DNA from: an uncultured Collinsella sp.
GTDB taxonomy: Bacteria > Actinomycetota > Coriobacteriia > Coriobacteriales > Coriobacteriaceae
NCBI GenBank assembly: GCA_900756725.1
Contig: CAAELJ010000155.1
Location: 1 to 60,064, forward strand
DNA length: 60,064 nt
Direction of reading: 5' to 3'
The notes beneath the pieces were generated by a model. It worked only from the letters and a program-made list of their open reading frames with translations, was not told the origin of the DNA and ran no database searches. Shown in pieces: positions 35,743 to 43,804 of the stretch (its first letter is position 1; each line of letters begins with the position of its first letter). The position numbers and the translations under genes were made by a program.

Positions 35743-36723
35743 ATGACAATTACTGCCGATATGACGTTTGGCGAAATCGCGCTCCTTCCTGAGTTCGCTG
35801 GCTTTGGCGAGCACCTTATGCTTTGCCGGCCTTCAACTTGGGAGCGCATGTGGAATAAACCCATTGTGTCTCATATGAATTCTGATGCTAATCCATATGA
35901 AACTGCTCGCGTTTTGCGTGGATTGAATCGAATTGTCGAGCTCGTGGATGACGGGAGGCAGGTTGCCTACGATATTTGGGATGAAGCCGACTGCATCCGT
36001 GATCCGACTCGGCGCAATACGAAACTGTTCTTCTTTCCCGGGAGACCTAGGGCTCCCTTTATCATTGCGGTTTCGGGCGGAGGTTATCAGAGCGTTTGTC
36101 ATCAAGTGGAAGGCTTTCCCGTTGCCCCCGAGCTCAACGATGCGGGCTATAACGTGTTCGTGCTGTCATACAGGGTGAGGGTCGAGCCTTTGATGCCGCG
36201 CCCAATCGACGATTTAAATCGAGCCGTCCGTTTTGTCCTGGAGAATTCAGCGAAATTTAATGTCGCAAAAAGTTATGCAGTTATCGGCTTTTCTGCTGGT
36301 GCGCATTTAACTGCCGAGTGGGGGACGGACAACAAGGGATTTGCGTCCTACGGATGCGAGGCGCCAAAAGCCTTGGCCCTGTGTTATGCACCGATTGATC
36401 TTCATGGCTTTGAGAACGCATCAGACAATAGATTTCTTGATTCGGTGTGCGGCGGGGCTGGTCGCGACTCGCTCGATGATTTCTGTATTAATCAGCATGT
36501 GTGGGAGCAGTATCCTCCGACATATCTTTGGCAATGCGCTGACGATGATATTGTATCGCCCGACAATTATGAAAAGATGGTCGATGCTCTGGATGCAGCT
36601 GGAGTACACCATGAGGGAGTCATGTATTCAGAAGGGGGGCACGCATTGATGAAGCCCCATGCGCCGGAGACCGACTACTGGTGTATGAGCGTTATTGAGT
36701 TTCTTAAAGATTATCTCGACTAG
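35743..36723 (+). CDS. Alpha/beta hydrolase (esterase-like)
   Basis: A 326-aa cytoplasmic hydrolase without signal peptide. The oxyanion strand is IIAVSGGGYQS, the nucleophile lies in GFSAGAH, the acid in WQCADDDIVSP and the His in GGHALMKPH, as in BD-FAE/acetyl-xylan esterase relatives. Its position behind a PTS permease suggests it deacylates an imported sugar ester. It shares the low-GC, A/T-ending codon use of the two preceding genes, marking 33.3-36.7 kb as one cassette possibly acquired together. Confidence 0.85.
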   Translation: MTITADMTFGEIALLPEFAGFGEHLMLCRPSTWERMWNKPIVSHMNSDANPYETARVLRGLNRIVELVDDGRQVAYDIWDEADCIRDPTRRNTKLFFFPGRPRAPFIIAVSGGGYQSVCHQVEGFPVAPELNDAGYNVFVLSYRVRVEPLMPRPIDDLNRAVRFVLENSAKFNVAKSYAVIGFSAGAHLTAEWGTDNKGFASYGCEAPKALALCYAPIDLHGFENASDNRFLDSVCGGAGRDSLDDFCINQHVWEQYPPTYLWQCADDDIVSPDNYEKMVDALDAAGVHHEGVMYSEGGHALMKPHAPETDYWCMSVIEFLKDYLD

Positions 36724-36811
36724 GAAACTGCATGTCGCTTTTTAAGCGGGTGATTTCGTCATGCAATGTTTTCGGTATTGATCGTGGTCGTGGATGAATG
36801 ATGTTCTAGAA

Positions 36812-36837
36812 TGTTCGTACTGTCACATAAACGAACA
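36812..36837 (+). promoter_or_regulatory. Inverted repeat TGTTCGT / ACGAACA
   Basis: Perfect 7-bp arms (36812-36818 and 36831-36837) separated by 12 nt, ending 9 nt before the DUF4867 start. Position and symmetry suggest an operator overlapping the ribosome site; the protein that binds it is unknown. Confidence 0.5.
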
Positions 36838-36846
36838 GGAGCGAAC

Positions 36847-37491
36847 ATGCATATCTACTCTGTATCAGATCACGAGTTCAAATCTTATGGATGCGTGTGG
36901 AACGACGTTCCGTCCAACCTGACCGCTCCGCTCATCGAGGCGCTCGCGGCTACGCCCATCCCCGAGGGCAGCAAGTACGTAGCAAGCGCGCCGGAGCTCG
37001 AGGGCGTCAAGGATGCCGATAAGCTGGGCTTTCTCATGTACGGCGGCCGCTCCTTCCAGCTCGGCTGGTGCAACGGGCACAACACACGCCTCAACTGCCT
37101 GGAGTATCACCGCGCCAGCGAGTTTAACCTGGGCGCCCGCGACTTTATCCTGCTCGTGGCGCATCGCTGGGAGATCGAGGACGGCAAGCTCGACACCGCG
37201 TGCGTCAAGGCGTTCCGCGTACCGGCGGGCAAGGTCGTTGAGGTCTTCAACACCACGCTCCACTACACGCCCTGCATGGTCGACGACGGCGGCTTCCAGG
37301 TGATGGTGGCGCTGCCGGCGGGCACCAATGGCCCGCGCCCCGAGGCTGCAGCCGACATGCCTGCCGCCGGTGACAGCTACTGCTACTGGAAGGCTGACAA
37401 GTGGGTCCTCTGCCACGCCGATAGCCCCAAGGCAGCCGAAGGCGGCTACGTGGGCCTCGTCGGCAAGAACCTCGACATCACCGTGGACTAG
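36847..37491 (+). CDS. DUF4867 family protein
   Basis: A 214-aa cytoplasmic protein I recognise as DUF4867. It has a probable double-stranded beta-helix (cupin-like) core: an NCLEYHRASEFN segment followed by LLVAHRWE, and later VFNTTLHYTPC, in which His and Glu could bind a metal. The family tends to be encoded beside sugar uptake and isomerase genes, so a sugar isomerase or epimerase role is possible but unproven. GC returns to the chromosomal norm here. Confidence 0.75.
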   Translation: MHIYSVSDHEFKSYGCVWNDVPSNLTAPLIEALAATPIPEGSKYVASAPELEGVKDADKLGFLMYGGRSFQLGWCNGHNTRLNCLEYHRASEFNLGARDFILLVAHRWEIEDGKLDTACVKAFRVPAGKVVEVFNTTLHYTPCMVDDGGFQVMVALPAGTNGPRPEAAADMPAAGDSYCYWKADKWVLCHADSPKAAEGGYVGLVGKNLDITVD

Positions 37492-37504
37492 GGGCTTTTG
37501 TTTT

Positions 37505-37551
37505 AATCTGTAACACCTGGCGGGCTAAATCGTCTCTACCTGTTACAGATT
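37505..37551. repeat. 47-bp hairpin, AATCTGTAACA arms
   Basis: AATCTGTAACA pairs with TGTTACAGATT. A second 47-bp copy starts at 37584 with G/C replacing A/T at the outermost pair on both sides, so pairing is kept. Confidence 0.7.
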
Positions 37552-37583
37552 GAGATAACCGCAGAGGGTGCCCGAAAGATCTC

Positions 37584-37630
37584 GATCTGTAACACCAGGC
37601 CCGGTTTTGGCGGTCTACCTGTTACAGATC
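37584..37630. repeat. 47-bp hairpin, GATCTGTAACA arms
   Basis: GATCTGTAACA pairs with TGTTACAGATC. The interior shares AACACC and TCTACC with the copy at 37505. Confidence 0.7.
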
Positions 37631-37638
37631 AAGACAAA

Positions 37639-37691
37639 CCGCCCCAAACCACCACAAAGGTGCCTGTCCCCTTTGTGGTGGTTTGGGGCGG
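37639..37691. repeat. 20-bp-stem hairpin with GGTGCCTGTCCCC loop (family B)
   Basis: CCGCCCCAAACCACCACAAA pairs perfectly with its complement at 37672-37691 around the 13-nt loop. The same loop, inverted, and the inner 12 bp of the stem occur at 56696-56732. Confidence 0.8.
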
Positions 37692-37834
37692 CGGTATCAG
37701 AAAGTGTCAGGCAGGGGCGGCTGCCGGACGCCCGCGCGCGAAAAGAAGTGTCGACCTGCGTTGCTGTCGTTGAGCGGCGCGCTGTTTGCGGGGATACTGA
37801 AGCTACGACAAACAGCGTGTGAAAGGATTGATGC

Positions 37835-39265
37835 ATGGCTTTCCGTAAAGACTTCCTGTGGGGCGGCGCGACGGCTGCCAACCAGTGCGAGGGCGCTTAC
37901 GACGTGGATGGCCGCGGCCTGGCCAACGTGGACGTGGCACCGCACGGCCCCGAGCGCTATGCGGTGGTCTCCGGCCAGCGCAAGATGCTCGACTTCGAGG
38001 ACGGCTATTACTACCCCGCGCAGACCGGCATCGATTTCTATCACCACTACAAGGAGGACATCGCCCTCTTTGCCGAGATGGGCTTTAAGACCTTCCGCAT
38101 GAGCCTGGCTTGGACCCGCATCTTCCCCAACGGTGACGAGACCGAGCCCAACGAGGCCGGCCTGGCTTTCTACGAGGATGTGTTCCGCGAGTGTCAGGCG
38201 CACGGCATCGAGCCGCTCGTGACCATCACGCACTTCGACTGCCCGATCCACCTCATCAAGGAGTACGGCGGCTGGCGCAACCGCAAGCTCATCGACTTCT
38301 ACAAGAACCTCGCGACCACGATCTTTACCCGCTACAAGGGTCTGGTGAAGTACTGGCTCACCTTCAACGAGATCAATATGATCTTGCACCTGCCGTTTAT
38401 GGGTGCCGGTCTGGTCTTTGAGGAGGGCGAGAACAAGGAGGCCGTCGAGTACCTGGCCGCCCACAACGAGCTCGTCGCCAGCGCTTGGGCAACCAAGATC
38501 GCTCACGAGATCGACCCTGAGGTCAAGATCGGTTGCATGCTTGCCGCAGGTAGCTACTACCCCTACAGCTGCCGTCCGGGCGATGTGCGCCAAGCGCAGA
38601 TTGACAACCAGAGCAACTATTTCTTCGTCGACGTTCAGAGCCGCGGCTACTACCCGGCCTATGCCGTCAAGAAGCTCGAGCGTTTGGGCATCGATGTGGG
38701 CATGACGGATGAGGACCGCGAGATCCTGGCCGCCAACACCGTCGACTTCATCAGCTTTAGCTATTACAGCACCCGTTGCTCCGCCGGTGCCGATAACCCC
38801 GATGTCGAGCGCACCCAGGGCAACGCCTTCGCCGGCGCCAAGAACCCCTACCTGCAGGAGAGCCAGTGGGGCTGGGCCATCGATCCGCTGGGCTTCCGCA
38901 TCACCCTCAACGACCTGTACGACCGTTATCAGAAGCCGCTGTTTGTGGTCGAGAACGGTCTGGGCGCCAAGGACGTTGTCGAGGAGGATGGCTCCATCAA
39001 CGACGACTACCGTATCGACTACCTGCGCCAGCATATCGCCGCGATGCGCGATGCGGTGACCGAGGACGGCGTTGACCTGCTGGGCTACACCACCTGGGGC
39101 CCGATCGACCTGGTGTCTGCCGGCACGGGCGAGATGTCCAAGCGCTACGGCTTTATCTATGTGGACCGCGACGACGCCGGCAACGGCACCCTCAAGCGTT
39201 CCAAAAAGAAGAGCTTTCACTGGTACAAGCATGTCATTGAAACGAATGGTGAGGATCTGTCCTAA
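37835..39265 (+). CDS. GH1 6-phospho-beta-glucosidase
   Basis: A 476-aa cytoplasmic glycosidase. Acid/base Glu179 lies in TFNEIN and the nucleophile Glu373 in VVENGLG; GGATAANQCEGAY at the N terminus is typical of BglA. The SKRYGFIYVD stretch matches the phosphate-binding Ser-Lys-Tyr of 6-phospho-beta-glucosidases, so the substrate is a PTS-imported, 6-phosphorylated beta-glucoside. It would act after the PTS permeases in this window. AAAGGA precedes ATG 37835 and a strong terminator follows. Confidence 0.93.
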   Translation: MAFRKDFLWGGATAANQCEGAYDVDGRGLANVDVAPHGPERYAVVSGQRKMLDFEDGYYYPAQTGIDFYHHYKEDIALFAEMGFKTFRMSLAWTRIFPNGDETEPNEAGLAFYEDVFRECQAHGIEPLVTITHFDCPIHLIKEYGGWRNRKLIDFYKNLATTIFTRYKGLVKYWLTFNEINMILHLPFMGAGLVFEEGENKEAVEYLAAHNELVASAWATKIAHEIDPEVKIGCMLAAGSYYPYSCRPGDVRQAQIDNQSNYFFVDVQSRGYYPAYAVKKLERLGIDVGMTDEDREILAANTVDFISFSYYSTRCSAGADNPDVERTQGNAFAGAKNPYLQESQWGWAIDPLGFRITLNDLYDRYQKPLFVVENGLGAKDVVEEDGSINDDYRIDYLRQHIAAMRDAVTEDGVDLLGYTTWGPIDLVSAGTGEMSKRYGFIYVDRDDAGNGTLKRSKKKSFHWYKHVIETNGEDLS

Positions 39266-39304
39266 GGAAGCCGAGACACTCAACTTCAGAGTTTCCTAAC
39301 CAAT

Positions 39305-39340
39305 ACGCCCGGCGAGCAGTTAATGCCCGCCGGGCGTTTT
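39305..39340 (+). terminator. Rho-independent terminator of the GH1 gene
   Basis: ACGCCCGGCG and CGCCGGGCGT form a perfect 10-bp stem with a 13-nt loop followed by TTT, 40 nt after the stop. Confidence 0.9.
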
Positions 39341-39358
39341 GTTAAAAGAAGTGAAAGC

Positions 39359-39526
39359 ACTCATTGGGGACGTACTTAAATGAGTACCCGCAGAATGAGA
39401 GTGGATAATCTCCCGTTTTTAGCCTGTTTGTGGGCTCAAAGTGGGAGATTATCCACTCTCGCCATTTGGGCGTCCAAAAATCCTCGCTCGTTTTGTCTTA
39501 GTCATTGGGGACGTTCTTAAACGACT
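39359..39526. repeat. Composite repeat, copy 1 (two family-A hairpins around a long hairpin)
   Basis: 39359-39385 is a family-A hairpin (ACTCATT/AATGAGT). 39397-39414 and 39443-39460 are an 18-bp perfect stem starting GAGAGTGGATAATC. A shared tail GTCCAAAAATCC..CGCTCGTTT follows to about 39495. 39500-39526 is another family-A hairpin (AGTCATT...AACGACT). The block 39359-39495 is repeated, with the first hairpin inverted, at 48247-48381. The rest of 39266-39697 has the GH1 terminator and, from 39527, a GC-rich stretch before the next gene with nothing I can name. Confidence 0.75.
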
Positions 39527-39697
39527 AGTCGCTGGCGACGTCCCTCGCCGTCGGCGGATTTTGGGACATGTGGCCCGCTTTTTGGGCCCGCCTGTCGGTA
39601 CACTAAAAGCACTATGGGTACCCGCGAGCGACATATCGGCCACGCGACCGCCCGATCCGCGCCCGTGGCGGATCTTAGGGGCGGCAGGCTCTTCGCC

Positions 39698-41497
39698 ATG
39701 CCGCGATTCCTTGTTGGAATATCGCATGGCGTGTATCGCCACCGCGTCTTTGTTATCGCCGGCGCCATTACCGCGCTGTTCCTTATGCTTTTGGCAGTCT
39801 TGCCGGCACTGTTTGCCTCCGACCCCAAGCTTTCCAACACCGTGCCCGCCTATAGCGAGGTGTCCGAAGAGGTCGTGGATGCGCTCGTCCACTCGAGCTC
39901 TCTCCCGCTGCTTGTCGCCGCAATTGCATTTTCAATCTGGGGTGTGTTGGCGTACCTACGCTGCTTGGACTACGTCTTGCGCCGCCGCCTTGTTGCCATC
40001 GCCGCCATTTGTGCCCTGTGGATGATCGAGGTCATCCTCAAATATAAGTCGTTCACGCCGTTCTATGCCACCGTGCTGTGGTACCTGTACTACGTGCCCA
40101 TGACGCTCATTCCGCTGATCTACCAGCTGTGCGGTCTGCGCCTCGCGGGTTTGGAACAGCATCGTATGGGGCGTCGGTACCGCACCGTTTTGTGGGTCAT
40201 GGCTGTCCTGCTTATCGGCTTTGTGCTTACTAACGATGTTCATCAGCAGGTCTTCCATTTCGATCGATCGAGTGGAACCTGGAGCAACGATTACACATAT
40301 GGTTGGGGCTACGGTACCGTTCTGGTATGGACAGCCTTTAACTTCGTTGCCTTTTTTATCCTGGTGGGCCGGTCCTCGTCCTTTCGCATCCAGCGTTTCT
40401 CGGGCACGGCGGCGCTCGTACTGCTGGGTGGCGCATTCTTTGCCATCTCGTATGCTCTGCGCGTGCCCTGGGCATGGAGGCTCAACTTTTCGCTCGTCTA
40501 TTGCGTCCTGTGCGTGGTGGCGATGGAAATCTGTCTCGATTGCGGTGTCATTCCGTCATATCACGACATTGCTGGCATCTTCGATACCTTGCCGCTCGAC
40601 CTCAAAGTTCTAACGCGCGACCTGCAGGAAGTCTATGCCACACCGGTGTCAAAGCCAATGCCGGCGGGCGTGTGCGAAGAGCTGCGGGCCCAGGAACACG
40701 GGCATGCCCATGCCTTTGCCGTGGCGTCCGATCCCGATGTAATGTACCGTGCCTTTCCACTGCTGGGCGGATCGGCCCTGCTTGCCCAGGACGTCTCGGA
40801 GCTCAACGAGCTCAATCGCGAGCTGGCGCATCGTCGCATGGAGCTGCAGCGCCAAAACGAGCTGCTCGCCGCCGACTACGACCTTAAGACGCATCTGGCA
40901 GACCAAGAGGCCGAGACCTTACTGGTCCAAGACGTGGACCAAGCGCTTGCCCGTGCGCTCGAAGGGATGTACGACCTGTTGAGCTCGCTGCCGCCGTTGA
41001 CCGATGAGGCATCTTCGCACGAGCGTTACCGCATGCTGCAGCGCGCCAAGATGCTCGTCGCCTATTGCAAACGCAAGGGGTCGCTCACGTTGGCACAGCA
41101 CGGGGAGAGCGGTTTTGACCGCGACCGCATTCAGCTCATCGCCAACGAGCTCGCAAGTGACCTGCGCACCATCGATGTCGATTGCGCCTCGATTATCGCC
41201 ATACGGCGCCCGATGCACGCCAGTACGGTAAGCGCCCTGTACGACTGCGTGTATGACTTTGCGTTTTTTGCCTACACCACCGACCATCCGGCGCTTATGT
41301 ATCACTTGGGCGACCATGACCGGTGCAGTGTCGAGCTGCGCGCCACGCTTTTTTCCAACGATGATGAAGATCTTTCGCAGACGCCCGCTGCGCAAGAGCT
41401 CGAAAGCGCTCTGCAAGGGCGCAACGTGGCATACCGCCTTGAGGGCGAGCCCGGCCAGCTGCGCATGATCGTCTTGATGCCGAGGGCGGGTGAGTGA
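39698..41497 (+). CDS. Multi-TM sensor-like protein upstream of a histidine kinase
   Basis: A 599-aa protein with about eight or nine TM helices in the first 320 residues (histidine-kinase 7TM-like layout), a coiled coil (about 365-420), and a soluble C-terminal part (about 420-599). That part ends in LRMIVLMP like the last strand of a HATPase domain, but I see no phosphoacceptor His motif and no N, G1 or G2 boxes. It is probably a degenerate kinase-like or signal-input partner. ATG 39698 is the most natural start; 39614 is possible. It is followed 2 nt later by a true kinase and its regulator. Confidence 0.7.
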   Translation: MPRFLVGISHGVYRHRVFVIAGAITALFLMLLAVLPALFASDPKLSNTVPAYSEVSEEVVDALVHSSSLPLLVAAIAFSIWGVLAYLRCLDYVLRRRLVAIAAICALWMIEVILKYKSFTPFYATVLWYLYYVPMTLIPLIYQLCGLRLAGLEQHRMGRRYRTVLWVMAVLLIGFVLTNDVHQQVFHFDRSSGTWSNDYTYGWGYGTVLVWTAFNFVAFFILVGRSSSFRIQRFSGTAALVLLGGAFFAISYALRVPWAWRLNFSLVYCVLCVVAMEICLDCGVIPSYHDIAGIFDTLPLDLKVLTRDLQEVYATPVSKPMPAGVCEELRAQEHGHAHAFAVASDPDVMYRAFPLLGGSALLAQDVSELNELNRELAHRRMELQRQNELLAADYDLKTHLADQEAETLLVQDVDQALARALEGMYDLLSSLPPLTDEASSHERYRMLQRAKMLVAYCKRKGSLTLAQHGESGFDRDRIQLIANELASDLRTIDVDCASIIAIRRPMHASTVSALYDCVYDFAFFAYTTDHPALMYHLGDHDRCSVELRATLFSNDDEDLSQTPAAQELESALQGRNVAYRLEGEPGQLRMIVLMPRAGE

Positions 41498-41499
41498 CG

Positions 41500-42993
41500 A
41501 TGCAGATTTCGTTCATCCTTCCCCAAATCGTTGCGCTCGATGTTATCTTTGCCCTGGCTGCGTGTCTGCAGATGATCCACGTCCCGCTCATCGCATCGCG
41601 CCGCTCGTCCTATAACCGTAAGGTGATTTGCGCCTACGAGACGAGCCTTGTGCTTCACCTGATGATTTCGGCGCTCATCTTATTCGCGTCGTCTGGCTCG
41701 TATCTGGTGGCGCCGCTTGACGTTTGCGCCAGGGCAATGGGCGGAGTGCTGTGGCTCAATGCCGCGATCTTTGCCTATGGCGTGGTCCTTATGGTGCACT
41801 ATCGTCGCCCTGTCATGCTGGCCGAGCTGCTGCTTGTTGGCGCCGTGACACCGCCGGTGGTTTTTGCCATGGGCTCGGTGTGGGCCGTTGTCCTTATCGC
41901 AGAGGGAGCGTTCTTCCTGTTCCGTTCCGTCGCGGCGCTCTTGATGGACGTCCGTAACCGCCAGGAGGATATCACCGCGTTCTCGACGATCGAAACCATC
42001 AACGTGATTCCCGTGGGCATCCTGTATCTGGACTCGAGGGGCCGTCCACTGCTCATGAACCGCTGCATGCGTAAAAACCTGGTGGAGCTTCATATGCCCA
42101 CCGACCTAGGCGATATGAGCGGTACATGGAACGACCTGCGCAAGCTCAGCATGCAAATGCCCGAAGGCGGTAAGAACCGCGTGCGGATCAACCTGGACCG
42201 CTTTGGTGAGGCGCGTGCGGTGGTCGAGGTTTCTCCCGCCGAGATTCGCCTGTTTGTGTGCGATGGCGTTATGGTCTCGGGCCGTTCGTTCGAGCGCATA
42301 ATCGGTCTGGATGTGACAGAGTATGCGCATGCGCATGACCGCCTGGCGCAGGCCAACCACCTGCTTGAGCTTGCGGGCCAAGAGCTCCAGGCCCAGATCG
42401 AAGAAGTCAAAAAGGTTGCTGGCAATGCGGCCTATCTGCGTATGCGCGCCCGCGTGCACGACGTGATCGGGCAGCGTCTGTCCATCCTCCATCGCTATTT
42501 GGAGGAGGGGCGCTTGGACGACGAGTCGCTCGAGCAGATCGACCCGCTGCTGCGCTCAATCGCTGCCGATCTGCGCAGCGGGGGCGACACCGAACCGGCA
42601 GAGCAACTGGGCGATATCGTCCATGCTTTTGGCCTGGTGAGCGTGCAGATCGATGTTGAGGGTGCGCTGCCTGAGGACGCGCGTGTCGCCGCTGCCTTTT
42701 TGCAGATTATCCGCGAGGCCTCGACCAACGCCACCAAGCATGCGCAGGCGCATCGGGTCCATGTGCGCTTGTGGCAGGAGAGGACGGATGCTGACGCCGT
42801 CGCGCACATGACGATTTCTAACGACGGGTCCCCGGCCCCCGTATCGTATCGCGAGGGAACGGGAATCCCAGGTATGAGGCATGTCGCGCAAGATCTGGGT
42901 GGCAGCCTAGAGGTCCACGCCACCCCGCCCTTTACGCTTACGGTATCCATTCCGCTTAACGCCAACGACACGTCCCAAAGGAGAAACTCATGA
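41500..42993 (+). CDS. Sensor histidine kinase, HisKA_3-like
   Basis: A 497-aa membrane kinase. Six or seven TM helices (about 5-155) precede a PAS-like region (about 165-275), a coiled coil (about 275-310), the phosphoacceptor His320 in RVHDVIGQRLSILH, and a HATPase_c domain with REASTNATKHAQAH and GTGIPGMRHV. The N and G boxes are recognisable, so catalysis is likely. It overlaps the next gene by 4 nt and starts 2 nt after the upstream membrane protein, forming a three-gene signalling operon. The signal is unknown. Confidence 0.88.
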   Translation: MQISFILPQIVALDVIFALAACLQMIHVPLIASRRSSYNRKVICAYETSLVLHLMISALILFASSGSYLVAPLDVCARAMGGVLWLNAAIFAYGVVLMVHYRRPVMLAELLLVGAVTPPVVFAMGSVWAVVLIAEGAFFLFRSVAALLMDVRNRQEDITAFSTIETINVIPVGILYLDSRGRPLLMNRCMRKNLVELHMPTDLGDMSGTWNDLRKLSMQMPEGGKNRVRINLDRFGEARAVVEVSPAEIRLFVCDGVMVSGRSFERIIGLDVTEYAHAHDRLAQANHLLELAGQELQAQIEEVKKVAGNAAYLRMRARVHDVIGQRLSILHRYLEEGRLDDESLEQIDPLLRSIAADLRSGGDTEPAEQLGDIVHAFGLVSVQIDVEGALPEDARVAAAFLQIIREASTNATKHAQAHRVHVRLWQERTDADAVAHMTISNDGSPAPVSYREGTGIPGMRHVAQDLGGSLEVHATPPFTLTVSIPLNANDTSQRRNS

Positions 42994-43613
42994 TCCGCGT
43001 GTTAATTGTCGAAGATCAGGCCATCCTGCGCGAGAGCCTGGCGCGCTCCGTTGGCGACCAGCCCGATATGACCGTCGTTGCCGCGATCGCCGATGCCTCC
43101 GAGGCCTTGGGTGTCGCGCTCAAGGAGCGCCCGGACATGATACTGATGGACGTGTGCACCGAACACGATTCAAACGGCATCGTGGCGGCGGCACGCATCA
43201 AGGAGCAGCTGCCCGAGTGTCGCATCATTATCATGACAGGCATGCCCGAGATCACCTTTGTCGATCAGGCCCGCGAGGCGGGCGTCGATAGCTTTGTGTA
43301 CAAGAACGTCGGTATCGACGAGCTGTTCGCCGTGATGCGCTCCACGTTGGCTGGCTACTGCACGTTTCCCAAGCCGCCCGAGAGCATTTTTTCGGGTACA
43401 GCAGCCCTCGACGATGTCGAGCTATCGATTTTGCGCCTTGCCTGCGAGGGCAAAAGTCGTCGCGAGATCGCGGCCGAGCTGTTTATGAGTGAGGGCACCA
43501 TCAAGCGCCGCATCTCGGAGATCCTGAGCAAGACCGGCTACGACAACATCATGCGCCTGGCCGTGCATGCGGTGACCGAGGGTAGCATCGTTCCCAACAT
43601 GGAGCGCCCGTAA
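42990..43613 (+). CDS. NarL/FixJ-family response regulator
   Basis: A 207-aa regulator with a receiver domain (1-120; Asp54 in ILMDV; Lys near 105 in FVYKNVG) and a C-terminal LuxR helix-turn-helix (about 140-200, LDDVELSILRLACEGKSRREIAAEL). ATG overlaps the kinase stop (ATGA). It completes the operon started at 39698. Two strong hairpins follow before the convergent lipoprotein gene. Confidence 0.93.
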   Translation: MIRVLIVEDQAILRESLARSVGDQPDMTVVAAIADASEALGVALKERPDMILMDVCTEHDSNGIVAAARIKEQLPECRIIIMTGMPEITFVDQAREAGVDSFVYKNVGIDELFAVMRSTLAGYCTFPKPPESIFSGTAALDDVELSILRLACEGKSRREIAAELFMSEGTIKRRISEILSKTGYDNIMRLAVHAVTEGSIVPNMERP

Positions 43614-43649
43614 TCGACGCGCTCACCCGTGTTCCGGCACCGCAAGGAT

Positions 43650-43690
43650 AGGCCGCCCACCGTTTCGCATCTAAAAACGGCGGGCGGCCT
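43650..43690 (+). terminator. Strong hairpin after the response regulator
   Basis: AGGCCGCCCACCGTTT pairs with AAACGGCGGGCGGCCT (16 bp, one wobble, 9-nt loop), 36 nt after the stop. No T run follows. Confidence 0.7.
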
Positions 43691-43724
43691 GCTTGTATGG
43701 GCAGTGCTGTCGGCATAAAGCGAC

Positions 43725-43753
43725 GGGGCCGCAGGATCATCTCCTGCGGCCCC
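43725..43753 (-). terminator. Hairpin after the lipoprotein gene
   Basis: GGGGCCGCAGGA and TCCTGCGGCCCC form a perfect 12-bp stem with a 5-nt loop between two convergent genes. On the minus strand it is followed by GTCGCTTTA. Confidence 0.7.
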
Positions 43754-43804
43754 GTCTGGTGTGCGCGGATGTGTCCGCCAATCCGCGGCTGATGTTACGT
43801 GCCG

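Noticed and set aside
37505..37691. CRISPR array
   Set aside because: The repeats are inverted pairs of two units with no regular spacers, and no cas gene is nearby.
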